In this document: one piece after another, positions 23,807 through 36,459 of the stretch
How positions within the stretch are numbered: position 1 is the stretch's first letter
Layout: every line of letters starts with the position of its first letter
From: Chelonoidis abingdonii
Lineage: Eukaryota; Chordata; Testudines; Testudinidae
Direction of reading: 5' to 3'
NCBI RefSeq assembly: GCF_003597395.2
Contig: NC_133769.1
Span: 173,397,058 to 173,461,057 of the forward strand
DNA length: 64,000 nt
Made by a program: the position numbers and the translations under genes
Notes under the pieces: model-generated
The model's input: only the letters and a program-made list of their open reading frames with translations
Told to the model about the DNA's origin: nothing
Database searches by the model: none

Positions 23807-24985
23807 GAACATAAGAATGGCCATACTGGGTCAGACCAGAGGTCGATCTAGCCCAGTATCTTGTCTGCCAACAGTGGCCAGTGCCTCGTGCTCCAGAGGG
23901 AATGAAAAGAATAGGTAATCATCAAGTGATCCATCCCTGGTTGCCCATTCTCAGCTTCTGGCAAACAGAGGTTAGGGACAACCTTCCTGTCCATCCTGGC
24001 TAATAGTCATTGCTGGACCTATTCCATGAACTTATCTATTCTTTTTGGAACCCTGCTATAGCCTTGGCCTTCAACATCCTCTGGCAAGGAGTTCCATGGG
24101 TTGACTGTGCATTGTGTGAAAAAATACTTCCTTGTGTTTGTCTTAAACCTGCTGCTTATTAATTTCATTTGGTGACCCCTAGTTCATATGTTATGAGAAG
24201 AAGTAAATAACACTTCCTTATTTACTTTCTCCACACCAGTCATGGTTTTATAGACTTCTATCATATCCCTCCTTTTGTTGTCCCTTTTCCAAGCTGAAAA
24301 GTCTGTCTTCTTTGTGTCTCGTCCTATTATAGCCATTTCATATTTTTGTTGCCCTTTTTATTGAACTTTTTCCAATTCCAATGTATCTTTTGAAATGGGG
24401 CGACCACATCTGCACACAGTATTCAAGATGTGGGCGTACCATGGATTTATATAGAGGCAATATATTTTCTGTTTTATTACCTTTATTAATGATTCCCAAC
24501 ATTCTGTTCACTTTTTTGACTGCTGCTGCACATTGAGTGGATGTTTTCAAAAAACTATCCACAATAACTCCAAGATCTTTCTTGAGTGGTAACAGCTAAT
24601 TTAGACCCCTGTCATTTTAGAGAGAGAGAGAGAGAGAGTTGAGATTGTTTTCCAATGTGCATTGCTTTGCATTTATCAACATTGAATTTCATCTGCCATT
24701 TTGTTGCCCCCTCACCCAGTTTTGAGAGATCCTTTCCTAGCAATTCACTGGGACTTACAAAACTTCCCAAAACAGTTATTTGCAAATTTTGCCACCTCAC
24801 TGTTTCCCCCTTTTTCCAGATCATTTGTGAATATATTGAACAGGAGTGGGCCCAGTACAGACCCATGGGAGACACCACTATTACCTTCCCCCCATTCTGA
24901 AAACTGACCATTTATTCCTACCCTTTGCTTCCTATCTTTTAACCAGTTACCAAGCCATGAAAGGACCTTCCCTCTATCCCTAGTA
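23807..24985 (-). mobile_element. CR1 LINE, 3' part (reverse transcriptase to 3' end)
   Basis: On the minus strand this reads the CR1 RT C-terminal half: GSVLGPLLFNIF (about 24826-24865), MKFNVDKCKAMHIGK, then HLEYCVQMWSPHF (about 24380-24425), then the 3' untranslated region to the terminal repeat next to 23807 (ataagaacataagaatggcc on the plus strand). The RT catalytic FADD box is not intact; around 24785 the frame reads a decayed FANN-like remnant. An (AG)10 run (24619-24638) has expanded inside it. It belongs with the two pieces to its right as one rearranged CR1. Confidence 0.85.
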
Positions 24986-24989
24986 AAAT

Positions 24990-25262
24990 AAAAAAACCCT
25001 CAGAGACAAAGTTTCTTGATACTTTAAATGATTGCTTCTTGGAGCAGCTAGTCCTGGAACCAACAAGAGGATGGCAATTCTTGATTTAGTCCACAGGACA
25101 GCTTGGTAATAGTGACCATAATATAATTAAATTGAACATCCCTGTGGCAGGGAAAACACCACAGCAGCCCAACACTGTAACATTTAATTTCAGAAAGGGG
25201 AACTACACAAAAATGAGGCAGTTGATGAAACAGAAATTAAAAGGTACAGTGCCAAAATCCTT
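24990..25262 (+). mobile_element. CR1 LINE, inverted endonuclease segment
   Basis: This piece reads on the plus strand, opposite to both neighbours: FLDTLNDCFLEQLVLEPTRG, a stop, then NSDHNIIKLNIPVAGK, then FNFRKGNYTKMRQL and KGTVPKS. The SDHN box (25111-25122) is the last catalytic block of the apurinic-like endonuclease of CR1 ORF2. In an intact CR1 it would lie between the pieces at 25263-25928 and 23807-24985 and on the same strand. Confidence 0.8.
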
Positions 25263-25928
25263 TATTATTCAGACTTCTAGCATTTGTATATAAGCATTTT
25301 TAAAAAACTTTTTAGCTGTCTGCCATTTACATGATGTAATTGAATGGGACTTTTTTTCATTTGACTTTCTCATCAGATCTTTCCTGTATTTTATCATCAT
25401 CCATCCTCGCCTCCTTATTAGTACATAGAGAATCTTCATTTATAGATCCTCCCCTAAGAGGTGCTCCTCTGCACCTGTCGGCTTTCCCCCAGCCCTTAGT
25501 TTAAAAATTGCCGTATAACATTTTTAATTTTAAGTGCCAGAAATCTGGTTCCATTTTGGTTTAAGTGGAGCCCATCCTTCCTGTATAGGCTCCCTCTTTC
25601 CCAAAAGTTTTCCCAGTTCCTAATAAATTTAACCCCCCTCCTCCCTATACCATTGTCTCGTCCACGCATTGAGACCTTGCAGTTCTACCTGCCTAACTGA
25701 CCCTGTGCTTGGAACTGGAAGCATTTCAGGGAATGCTACCATGGAGGTTCTGGACTTCAATCTCTTACCTAGCAGCCTAAATTTGGCCTCCAGGACCTCT
25801 CTCCTAGCCTTCCCTATGTCATTGGTACCTACATGTACCACAACAACCAGCTTCTCCCCAGCACTACATGCAAGTCTATCTAGATGTCTCAAGAGATCCT
25901 CAACCTTCGCTCTAGGCAGGCAAGTCAT
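25263..25928 (-). mobile_element. CR1 LINE, ORF1 esterase end and ORF2 start
   Basis: The minus-strand frame from 25928 to 25629 (99 codons) contains VVVVHVGTNDIGK, the GTND block of the SGNH-type esterase domain carried by ORF1 of CR1 elements, followed by typical LGKRLK and LQGLNAWTRQW wording. Further along, next to the junction at 25262, the same strand reads KCLYTNARSLNNK, the opening of the ORF2 endonuclease domain. ORF1 is partial at its N-terminus and the region between the two ORFs has stops. The esterase segment is better preserved than the rest. Confidence 0.75.
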
Positions 25929-25977
25929 ATATACAAAGCACTTACAAGATTTTAAGTCAGTCTACATCAGAGGTCGG

Positions 25978-26126
25978 CAATCTTTGGCCTGTGAATGCCA
26001 GGGTAAGCCCCCGGGGGGGGAGTAGTACGGGCTGAGGGGTGTGCTGGCTGAGGCTTTCTGCAGTCCCCATTGGCCTGGAGCGGCGAACGGCAGCCAGTGG
26101 GAGCTGTGATGGGCCAGGGTGCTTGG
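25978..26126. mobile_element. hAT-type fold-back MITE, partial
   Basis: It begins CAGAGGTCGGCAATCTTTGG, a hAT MITE terminus, and contains ccccattggcctggagcgg as in the copy at 41341-41545. The right terminus is missing; the sequence runs into another repeat near 26126. Confidence 0.65.
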
Positions 26127-26158
26127 TCTACACTATGTCTATCTTCCCTTAAGTCTTA

Positions 26159-26435
26159 GGGGAAGTCTACATTTAAAACACCGCATTGCCACAGCTGTGC
26201 CTCTATGTCCCTTCAGTGAAGATGTTCTAAACTGATGGGAGAGAGCTCTCCCATCAGCGTAGTTAATCCACCTCCCTGAGAGGCAGTAGCTATGTTGGTA
26301 GGAGCTCTCCTGCTGACCTAGCACTGTCTACATGGGGGCTTAGGTCGGCATAACTACTTTGTTCAGGGGCATGGATTTTTCACAACCCTGAGTCATGTCA
26401 TTATACCGATATAAGTCTGTTGTGTAGACCAGACC
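26159..26435. mobile_element. PIF/Harbinger-type MITE with TTA duplication
   Basis: The ends GGGGAAGTCTACA and (inverted) GGTCTGGTCTACA are flanked by TTA on both sides (26156-26158 and 26436-26438), the usual target of this superfamily. The element is 277 bp long and has no coding capacity. Internal self-complementary stretches (gggagagagctctccc) would fold. The copy at 36143-36401 is a relative. Confidence 0.72.
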
Positions 26436-26439
26436 TTAC

Positions 26440-29400
26440 TCTTCCTTGATGGTACCTGGGAGCAAGCCTAACTTATTCAGAATTCCCTACCTCCCACATG
26501 TCTGTTTTGTTCCCTCCAACCTACTCCCCTCCCATCCCTTGAGTGTTTTAAAAAGAATTCTTTTGATCTATAGTGTGTATGGACTTTTTCCTGTCTTGAC
26601 CTTGAGTCTTAACCCACTTCTCAGCAAATGCTTGAGTTTTTAACTTGAGCCATATTTTCCTTTTCTGCTTGTTTTGCCCAGTGGTCCCTTATTAAACTAA
26701 ACTAATATATTCATAAAGTAAACATCCCAATAAATATAGTAGTCAAAGTATTACAGAGCAACTCCACTTCTACCACAATATAATCATTTCATTAAAGGTC
26801 AATGAAAGTAAAAACCATAAACTGAAATCACGAGTTGATATTAGTTAGCTCTTGTACAGGCAGATGTGTCTGTAAATATTAGTTTAGACCATTATTTACA
26901 TGCTATATTGAAGTTTTCATGCAGTTCCAAAATTGTGAAAAAAATTACTTTTGTTGGCAGAATGTGGAAAATCACTTGCAGACAGTTTTATTTACAAACA
27001 AATATATTAAAGTAAGTGTCAAATCAATCACTTTTCCATGACACAGGATTAAAAATGGAAAAAAGCATCACTGTTCCTGCTTTAATCACTGATGTAAATA
27101 AATTGTTATGCCTTTTGAATAAAGAGATCTGCAGAGGGACAAGCCAAGGAAAGCAGCAAGACAAGGTTTGGAAATGACTGTACCCGGTACTGTAGAAGTT
27201 GAAGGATTGTGACAGAGAGAAGTGATGGTTCAGATGTTTTCTGGCTAGAAATAGATCCTAAAACAATGGAATTAAATTGTGGTTACAAATAATAACAATA
27301 AACTTAGTTAGTATTAAATCTTAGGAGTGATTTAATGTGGTCAGACATCAGTGATGGTGATAGGCTCCTTCTCTAAACTGAGCTCCAAGTAAGGAAAGAA
27401 GCGTGGTGAAAGGTCAGCAGTGGCAGGGATCTTGGAGCACTTCATTAGCTCTCACTCATAGCACTGAAGACAAGATCCTGATGATATCAATAGCTGGTCT
27501 ATACATAATACTTTTTTTGTATTGGCAGATAATACCCAACTGAACACTTCTTTGAGTTGTGTGGAAGAAGGCAGAACTCTTTCTGTGTGTGTAGATGCTG
27601 TGCTATACAATACATTAGGACTCCTTGGCAGTCATTAATCTGTGTTCAGGTGCTGTCTTGTCTCCATGATATATCACAGAACATACATAATTAAATATGG
27701 AAAAGAGATGAAGCCAGAAGATATCACTTCTGTGCAACCAAAAATTCTTGATTCCCCCCACCACTTAATCTTTTACATCTCCAGATAAATATCTAATACT
27801 TAAAAGAAAAATAATTTTATGTGCAATTTGTTACACCTCTTCCTAACTGACTGCAGTACTCACAGCTGCTACATAGGCATAAGTTCACAGCTTCTGTAGT
27901 AATACCACCATTGGCTCAGATGGTGTCTCACAGGTCACAAGATTCTGTGTTAATATAAGTGCATTGTTTCTTAATACAAGTGGAGGGAAATCATCACTCC
28001 TGGTGTCACAATGAATTATATAAAGCCTGTATTAAGTATCTTAGTCCTGGAGAATTTCAAGAGATTCCATTCATGTTACTTTAGAACTAATTACATAGTC
28101 TTTGTGGCAGATGATGGATTTAATCAGGCAAGATCTGAAATTTCAAGTGATACTCCAAATATACTGTCTTAAAAATTATTTTCTTTTGGCTTGTTTTTTG
28201 GTTAAATGAGCCTTCTGGTTTCATTAATTACACACAATATCTGTTTGAAGTTAGGTGTAAATGAACTAGAACTAAGAAACGTGTTCAAACTTGTACCAAA
28301 AAGAAGTAAGGGTCATTTTGAGTGGGGATATTATTTGAATAAAAATGTTTGAATTTATTTCTTTGTAACAGGAAACTCATTTTCTGTACTCCTAATCTTT
28401 CAGTGTTTAGCAATATAAAAGTTCTTGATCTTGTTTTCTGTGCCATGCATTTTTAAGACCCTCTCTGTTGCTGACAGCTGCTATTATGTGTTCCAGTCAG
28501 ATGCACCCCATTACAGAGAGAGCACACTGTGCTCTCTCATGGAGACTTTTTTTGTTCTTGGTTGGTTTTCCTCTTAATCCAAAACAAATAAATGTAGATT
28601 GTATAAACATAGTAGAGGTGCAGGTTGCTGCACACAACCCTACTGGGTTAAACTAATAGTTTGACGAGCTAGGGCCTCGGCTTTGGAACAAATTCTTCTA
28701 AACCATCTGTGAGTAACAGAAACATTAAGCCAAAATGTCAAACTTGTTAACGAAAATGATAAAATATATTGAACTCAGCGAAGAGATATGAGTTTCTTAA
28801 AAGAATATGAAATTTAACAAGTTTTAGCTGCCAACCTAAAGTTCTTTGTGGGATGATAAAAACAAAGACTTTGTGCCCCCTCCCTCCCCCCAATCATCAT
28901 GGCTGGCTGTAGGAAGGAGCTCCACATTTTCCTACTTACCATCTATAGTGGGACAAATCTGGAGCTATCAGTGACAGGCGCATGACTGAGCTTCACAAAG
29001 TGTTGAGAAGGTGACTACAATCCCATTTTTTAGAGCCTTTGTCAGTGGAGTCCTTCCTCATGCACCAGTCCAGATTGGCACTCACTGACTGACAAGTTAC
29101 TTTCTTCAACTGCCATGAAATCTTAACTCCACTCAATCGAGCATGCTAATTATATAGAGCATGCTCGCTCTAGTGTGAGCTGTCCAAGAATATGACAAGT
29201 CCCTTTCACTACAGTTTAGTGGAGGAAAGGTGTGGGAGTGGTAGGGGGTAAAATAGCTTGCAACGGCTCTATGAATACAGAACAACATCTCAATCCTCTT
29301 CCAGATCCAGCACAGCTTAAACTTTGACACACATCTGAGGACCAAGAGATTTAAACCATCACCTGCCTACTTAATTACCATTATTAGTAATGGGAGTAAC

Positions 29401-31195
29401 ATGGTAGGTAAATGGGTTACCACATTGGTCATGTGAGATTTGTGCAAACCATTCCTATGGCTCATTTAGTTGGCATGATTTCATGCCCCCAAGTCCTGTC
29501 AAACTCTGTGGAAACTACCAAAGCTATACAAAACCATGTTTACAGACAGTTATGTTGCAATCACATGAATTGGATGTTTTTCCTTGAAACTGGGCACAAC
29601 CTCTTGATGAAGCCAAGTTTTGAGTATGCAATGAACCCCTAAACTGTAAAATTTCACCTTTTTTTTTTTTCTGGTTTGTAACTATAGTTTGTTTGCAGCT
29701 TTATTATATATGAATGTTAATGGTGTCCTAGATTCTTTTACTCAGTTTGATCTTTTTAGGTATATATGGACTAGAACATGTTTTGAAACATCTTTAAAAA
29801 AAAGCTAGTTTATACCTTGATTATACCTTGGTTATATTTTCTGTAATGATTCCAGAATGCTGAAGGATTTGGGAGCTCTCTGGCTGATAAGCCTTCTCTT
29901 TAATTCTATTTTGGCTTTGGACAGTGCTGTTTTCTTCTAAAGCAAATGCCCACACATTGTCTGGATTATTTGACAGTGCATCTGCTCTTTTCAGTTCCTG
30001 CAAATATTGATATAAATCGTAATGATTCCCTGTTCACTGTAAGATTTTACTTGTTTGCTAATCCTGATTACATGTCTCTCTCTTTTTATGTCTTCCAGTT
30101 CAGGGTATGAAAACATAAATAGGGAAGACAAATACTGAACATTTTCAGATAGATTCTTCCATCTGTTTCATTTTGGCTAATGCCTGAGAAAAATCATCAG
30201 CTAACATTTATGGGTTCCAATACCTTTAGAGAAATATTTAAAAGGCCTAATCGAACCCTGTTTCTATTACTTCTGTACTGGGTTAGTCATCAGATGGGAC
30301 AGAACTGTCCTGGCAGTGAAGCACCTATCTTTTACTAAGCACTTATTGTTCATAGTATTCAAGCTTTGCTATCATGCAGCTATCATCAGATTATTCTGAT
30401 TGAAGGGTATGAGTTTTTAGTTTTGGAAATTATAAAGTTCAGAGTCTGCTTGGATTATCTTCCTCCTTTTGCTATTGCAGTATATTTCTCCCTCCCATTT
30501 TTTTTTACCGTGTACAGTGCCAAAGTGCTTTTGAACTGGAAACTATAGTGGTGATGAAAAGCAGCTATACTAAAACTATAAGCTTCTCCACAGAGAAGCC
30601 CCTTAGTGTGCATTCTTACCCACATGAGCACTTTTAACTAATTAAGCTTTATGAATGCTGTCTTTAAAACCTGAGATCTTATCTTTGTCATGCTGTGGGA
30701 GGGGGTGAGAAAGGTCCAGACCACATCACTTTAAAAAATGCTCTTGAACTATGTACTTTGTGTTTAACAAGAGTAGGGCTTCAGTAGCGGATATCAGATG
30801 CTATTGACTTTCTGTTCCTGAAGCTTTATGAAGTTATGTTCAAAAGAACTTGAATTAAATTGAAACAGATGTCAGTCTTTAATTACAGTGTAACAAGTCA
30901 TGCTACTGTAGGCTGCAGTGCACTGTTTGATAAGAAGCCTTTATATGGTAACAGGTCATGCAATTTCTAAATAATCAAAACACAATGTTCTGCTTTATAC
31001 ATGCCACTTTAGGTTTCCAATTGGGTTTAATACATGCAGGCTCTAATGTGTCATTAGTGTCATGTTGATGCCTTTGATGGCCTATGAAGTCTATAGAATA
31101 TAAAGTTTATGCTCTGTTCTGAATCTGAAACTGGAGTAGTAGCCAAAATCCATTTCCGGAAGGGACAAATATCCAATTCAATGAGATAATATTAT
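26440..31195. other. Mostly unassigned non-coding sequence
   Basis: Apart from the candidate exon at 29827-29997 I find no gene and no repeat that I can name. Frames are short. The sequence is AT-rich, with small T runs such as the one near 29660. Confidence 0.5.
29827..29997 (-). other. Candidate internal exon (unidentified gene)
   Basis: On the minus strand, a 171-bp segment (57 codons, phase 0 at both ends) is fully open. It lies between an acceptor-like tatcaatatttgcag and a donor AAG followed by GTATAA. The peptide is hydrophilic, rich in N, E, Q and S (ELKRADALSNNPDNVW and then AFALEENSTVQSQN), and looks like ordinary coding sequence from a disordered region. I do not recognise the protein. 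No companion exons were identified, and the pyrimidine tract is short. It is on the opposite strand from the other candidate (20357-20533), so both need not be real. Confidence 0.35.
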
Positions 31196-31199
31196 CCAG

Positions 31200-31325
31200 G
31201 GGTTGAGGCACCAGAGTGGAAGCAAGATTATCTGCGTTCTATTCCAGGTTCTACCAAGGAATAGATATTTGTTCCTCAGCAAGCCACTTGTGCTTATTTT
31301 ATACACAGGGAAACAGGGTGTGACA
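31200..31325 (-). repeat. MIR-like SINE fragment
   Basis: The phrases ttgaggcaccagagtgg, ctgcgttctattccaggttc and caagccacttgtgcttat follow the reverse complement of the MIR/CORE-SINE consensus, with strong divergence. Confidence 0.45.
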
Positions 31326-31329
31326 GGAG

Positions 31330-34300
31330 TGGAGTGCAATGTAATGCTATGAATAATGGGAGGTAACCATTTTAGGAATTGTGTATATGACCTGGCCAAT
31401 GAGTGGAGGTTACTCTATACTGGAATTATAGGATTTCCCTGAGTGAATGCCTTGATCTGGCAAGAGAGGGCTCTGCAAAGAACAAACAGGGAAGCAACAC
31501 AATGACTTCCCACATAAGAACATCTAGGTAGACACTTGAAAGAGAGTGGTGGCTTCAAAGACTTGTATCTAGTCTCCAACACACTGTAAGCCTTGTTTTG
31601 CCCATGTTGGGAGCTGACAGATCAAAAGCACTATAGTTAGCGTCCTGATTTCTGGGAAGATGGCAGTGGGGGAATGGGCTGAGTTGCCAGGGTGTTATCA
31701 GTAAGGTCTAGCAGAGAGAAAAGCCAACAGAGGCTCCACAGAGGGAGTCTACAGAAATTGGGCCTTTCAAGATCCCAGGAATGATATGTGTTGGGGAAAA
31801 GCTGAATGCATATGGTGCATGGTGTGTTTCAGGTATTTTGTCTCTGAAATGCTCTAATGTTAAACAATATGTTGCTTTAAGGAGGTTTTCATCACTGATT
31901 ATCATTATCATTGCCCCAGTGGGAATAGCACTGTAGGGTCTGAGCTAAAGTCAGACCTGCTGAGGTAACTGTGATTATTTCCCCGGAACTGCAGCCAGCA
32001 CCCAGTCTGAGTGGGAGAGTTGCATGATACTGCTCTAGGCCTGAGACTTGTGGATGGGATGTACACAATGAGACCAGAACAGTTTGTGTGAATCTGATTT
32101 ATGGTGGCTAGCATTTACTCAAGTGTTTTATCCAGGTATCTGTTTTACTAAACTTGGGAAATAATTTACCATTTAACTTCCATTGTTTCTCTTCAAAAAC
32201 ATTTGGGCAGATATTAAATTCTGTTTCTGGTGATCTCTGATGTCCTAACTGATGAATACATAGATTTGCAATGGCCAGGATAGCCCTTGGAGGACTAATT
32301 ACCCTATTTGTAATCACACAACCATGACTTCTGTTCAGATGTTGCAATGACGTGATTTAGGCTTGGTCAAGATTAATCTTTGGGAGAAGCCTGGGACAGC
32401 AGTCACAAGTCATAGCATGACTCTTTCATTTATGTTATTGGCGTGTACTACCAACTTAGATTCAGAGAGCCAGAGTCCATGTAAACTGAGTTCCACTGAA
32501 GTCAATAGAATAACTGATACAAACTAAGAATCTGGCCCAGAGTGTCTTGAAGTTGTGTTCGAGGGAATTGTTGATTTTAAACACATCATTTCCCTAGTGA
32601 AGACAAAGCCCTGTAAGATGAGATCATTTGAATCCCAGGTACCCATATCTATCTTTGAACACTGGTGCCTTATTTCTTCCACTCTAAATAAGCAGCTTTT
32701 TCAGTGGATTAATTTCCATCTGAAAGCTGTAGAATGAGGTGGCAAAGGACATCTCGCTGTTTGAGTGGCAGCTGTAGCAGCGTATGCTGCTCCCAGGTTG
32801 GCAATTACCCCCATCTTCAGTGACTGCATGAGATTTGAGTTGGAATTTTATTGAGTCTTGATACCTGGTATGTGTTCCCAGGTGATGGAGTCAGAAGAAT
32901 GCATGGGAATCTTGATTTCATTTGAACAATCTAAGTCAATTTCTGGCTTTTTTGATTGTGGCGAAAAGCTTGCAAATGTGATCCAAGTGCATACCCTGAT
33001 TCTCAGAAATCAGAAGACAAAGAAGGAACCCCAAATTTATTTAGCATTTCATGATTTGAGGAGAGGGTCCTGATGCATATTTTTCAAATGTTTGGGATGA
33101 GAAAACTGATTCTATTACACTATTTCTATGTGTAGGTAGCAGCATATCTTTTTTTTTTTTTTCTAATTACTGACATAATTTTGATGGGCAATTCTTTACC
33201 AGTATTTGAGTAGTTTTGCTTTTAAAAATCCTATGAATGAAAAATGGAACAAAAGCGGAGCAAAGATAGTACTGTACCTTTTATTGCTCTTCCTGCAAAT
33301 CAGAAGAGTAGCATAGACAAACTTTGTGAATCAAACTCTGATGAAGAATGAATTGATTCTAATACTCTGGTTAGTTCAAGTTGCTAGAGCATACAAAGGA
33401 ACAAAAAAGGATTCAAATTTGTTTAAAGAAACAAATCAAAGTATAAACATACTCCTACAATAAATATATCTTACAATGTCCTGTAAAAGTCTTTAATGTT
33501 CCTGAAGTTAAAGTTCTTTCATTTAATCAGTTCTTTCACATTTTGCATGGTCCTGTAGCTGAAAAACATTCTTTTGTTAACATAACCTCAATGCTAAAGT
33601 AAACGATGCCACAAAGCCCCTCATTTTACTGTAGCTCAGGCAACAAACCCAAAACACACTAGCACTGATTTACCATGGTTCTAATCAGCATTTTGCACAT
33701 GGAAAACTCACCATGTGTCTCAGAACCCTTTGACACTCATCTCTTTCTAATACAACTGCCTGTTTCTCCCTCTGCTGGTTTCAGAATAAACGCCTTGTCA
33801 AAAAAAGAATTAGATTTTGACAGCTTTTTTCCTATGGTTAATTGAGGTGATAGATACACTTGACATTTATCTAACCGCAGAAAAGAAGATTAAGACATAT
33901 TTTTCTACATGCATTCTCTGTATTAGAGGAGGTCACTTTTCGGGGTCTTTTTAATATGCCTGTGCAATTAATAGTGGTGATAATTCCGCTTCATATCACA
34001 GCGTCTTTAAAGTTCTCTTTCAAACTGACAGATAAAACTCTCTCTCTTCTGTATATAGGGCTTGAATTTGACTAATTTTTTTCAAGTTCGCCCTCCAGGC
34101 CTTCCCCTTCTCAAAGTCCTGAAAATTAATACTGGCTGAAAAATACAAAAGATAGTTTAACTTACTTACTTCAAAGAAAATGAGAAAAAAGTCATATTTC
34201 AGATTTATTTAATTATTCCCACTAAATTTTTGAGGGCATTCCCCTGAATTGTAACTCTTACAGTAATGCAATTAGAACGTTCCATGTGCTAAATATCCTT

Positions 34301-36140
34301 TCATATTGTGTAGTGGTTTCTGTTCCTTACAATGCAGAGTGGCTCTTTTGACTTTCTAAGAAGTTACAGTATGAGTGCTACAGTTCACATACATTCAGCT
34401 TATGTAATATAGTTATAATTTCCTAAATACAATTGATACATTTTTATAAGAGAAATTATTCATGTATACAGAAAACCTTTTTAAGCAGAACTGTTAAAAG
34501 ATCAAAGCCAACAAACTTCTGTTTCAAGACCTCAGAGAAAGCAAAAGTTCTCAAGGTCCCAAAATTACACAAATAAATCTTTGGGTTAAGCAGACCAGAA
34601 CCTACCATCTGGCTGATTATTAATATTTTAAACTCCATTTTGATATACAGTCCTATAGTTTCTGTCTACACAACTGTACTTTAATGAAAAATTGAGATTT
34701 AATTCTAAGATGGGTGTTATATACTTTCCAGTTTTCAAGTTCTGACTTCAATAACATTCCCCACTTTTAAATTCTATTTTACTCTTGGTGGTGTCTTTCA
34801 TTTTAGTCCGGGGAAGGAACCTGTACTTTTTAGGATGTTGAAGTGTGCTTCTCCCAGGATATCCTGTCTTCAGGGAGTGTAGGAAAAGTGTGTCGTTCTT
34901 TAGTTCACTATGTAACAATCAATGTCAAAGCATGCAGTGGACAAAGAGCTCTGATTTTTGGGTAGTGTGGTTTTTTTTTTTTTTTTTTTTTTTAAAAGGA
35001 TCCCTCAGTGCAACAAAAATAAATCTATTAAGACTGGAGGTTGGGAACTTGCTGTTTGATTTAGCTGTGTCACAAGAGAGTGTGTAAGAGCAGTGTGGAG
35101 CATGGCTGTCCCATAATGCTGTGGGTAACTAGTTAACCCTATCATGACCACTTTCCTACAGAGGGTATGACTTATAAATGCAGTACAAATTTGTTCTAGT
35201 TTTGAAAGGTTTGTAATGAACCCATTTGTTTATATTGAAAACTTGTTTTTGGTAAATGAAAAATTTTGAAAGCCATTTCCAAACATTTTCAATGGGGGGG
35301 GGGGGGGGAGAGAAATCTGCTCTGTATGGATTGCTCCCTGCCTGTTTGGAGTGAGAGGCAGATATCTCCTCAGCACTCTCCTGTACCCCCTTCTATAGAT
35401 GCTGTGTGAGGAGAAGAGATGGCCAAGGGTTGGGATGCATGTTAAACTAACCCATTCCCCAGCTCTCTACAGAAGTTTCTCAGAATGTAATACTACTGGA
35501 GGCTCTAATTTACATTTTAAAACATGCCGATGTTAAGTCTTAGACTGTAAGGACAAGTTTCTTGTCCTCAATACAGATTGTAACCCCTACATTGGATGAT
35601 TGATATCACTCAAAAGTACTAAAGTACTGTAATATTTTCCCACATGAACACATTGCATGTGACCAGAGTCACAATATGAAAGCAACAAGCATTGGAGAGA
35701 CAAAGATTTCAGCATCAATACATTGTCACCCAATGTTTTTCTTTTATTTTTCATGTTTAACTACTGTTAAGTTAATTTTGTCTGTCCAGTGGAGTTTATC
35801 ATCACTAGTCATTAAGATCTGGAAGCAAGAAAGCACTTAAGTGTATGCTTAGATTCATTCCCATCAGGATGGCACTTAAGCACATATGTAAGTCCCTTTG
35901 ATTTGAAAACTACTTAAGGACATGTTTAATTTTGAACATGAGCTTAACGGCTTTCTTGAACTGTGGCCTGCAACTATGTCACTGAGTATAGTGCCTGCTA
36001 TTGTGAGTAGTCCCATTGAAGTCAAACTCTTATTGGTTTCATGTCTCGGGTCCAAAGTGTTTTTTAGCATGAAATGGGATGAGAGTTAATGGATAACTCT
36101 CAGCAGTAGACACTGTACTGTGTAGTAAATGCTGGCAGGA
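31330..36140. other. Unassigned non-coding sequence with homopolymer runs
   Basis: No gene is recognised. Simple runs include 14 T at 33149-33162, 23 T at 34971-34993 and 15 G at 35294-35308. Around 35820-36060 there is wording of the 'cacttaagcacatatgtaag' / 'tagtcccattgaagtc' kind, which belongs to an old amniote fold-back repeat family also seen near 53903. Confidence 0.5.
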
Positions 36141-36142
36141 CT

Positions 36143-36401
36143 GGCCTCAGAGGTGGTGTCTTCACTAGAAATGCTGAAGCTCTTCAATATAGACACACAT
36201 TACAGCAACAGGAGGGGTTCCCATATTGCTGTAAGCAATCCACCTTCTTGACAGGTGGTAGCGAGGTTGACGGAAGAATTCTAGCTGATGCTGTCTACAC
36301 TAGAGCTTAGGTTGGCTTAACTATGTTGTTCAGAGGGTGGATTTTTCACATCCCTGAGCAGCATGGCTGGGTTGATCTATCTTTTTAATGTAGACCTGGC
36401 C
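36143..36401. mobile_element. PIF/Harbinger-type MITE
   Basis: Related to the copy at 26159-26435: the right end is TGTAGACCTGGCC followed by TTA, and the internal phrases gtctacactagagcttagg and ggatttttcacatccctgag have counterparts there. The left end (near ggtggtgtcttcactag) is diverged, so the start is approximate. Confidence 0.65.
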
Positions 36402-36459
36402 TTAAATTGCAAATACTCAGATTGTAAGTACAGTAGTTTCCTTTACAGTGCAGATTGTT

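Noticed and set aside
24619..24638. (AG)10 microsatellite as an independent feature
   Set aside because: It is a small expansion inside the CR1 copy and is described there.
34971..34993. Run of 23 T, with further T and G runs at 33149 and 35294
   Set aside because: Simple homopolymers without an adjacent retrogene or LINE end that would make them tails; lengths may also be affected by sequencing.
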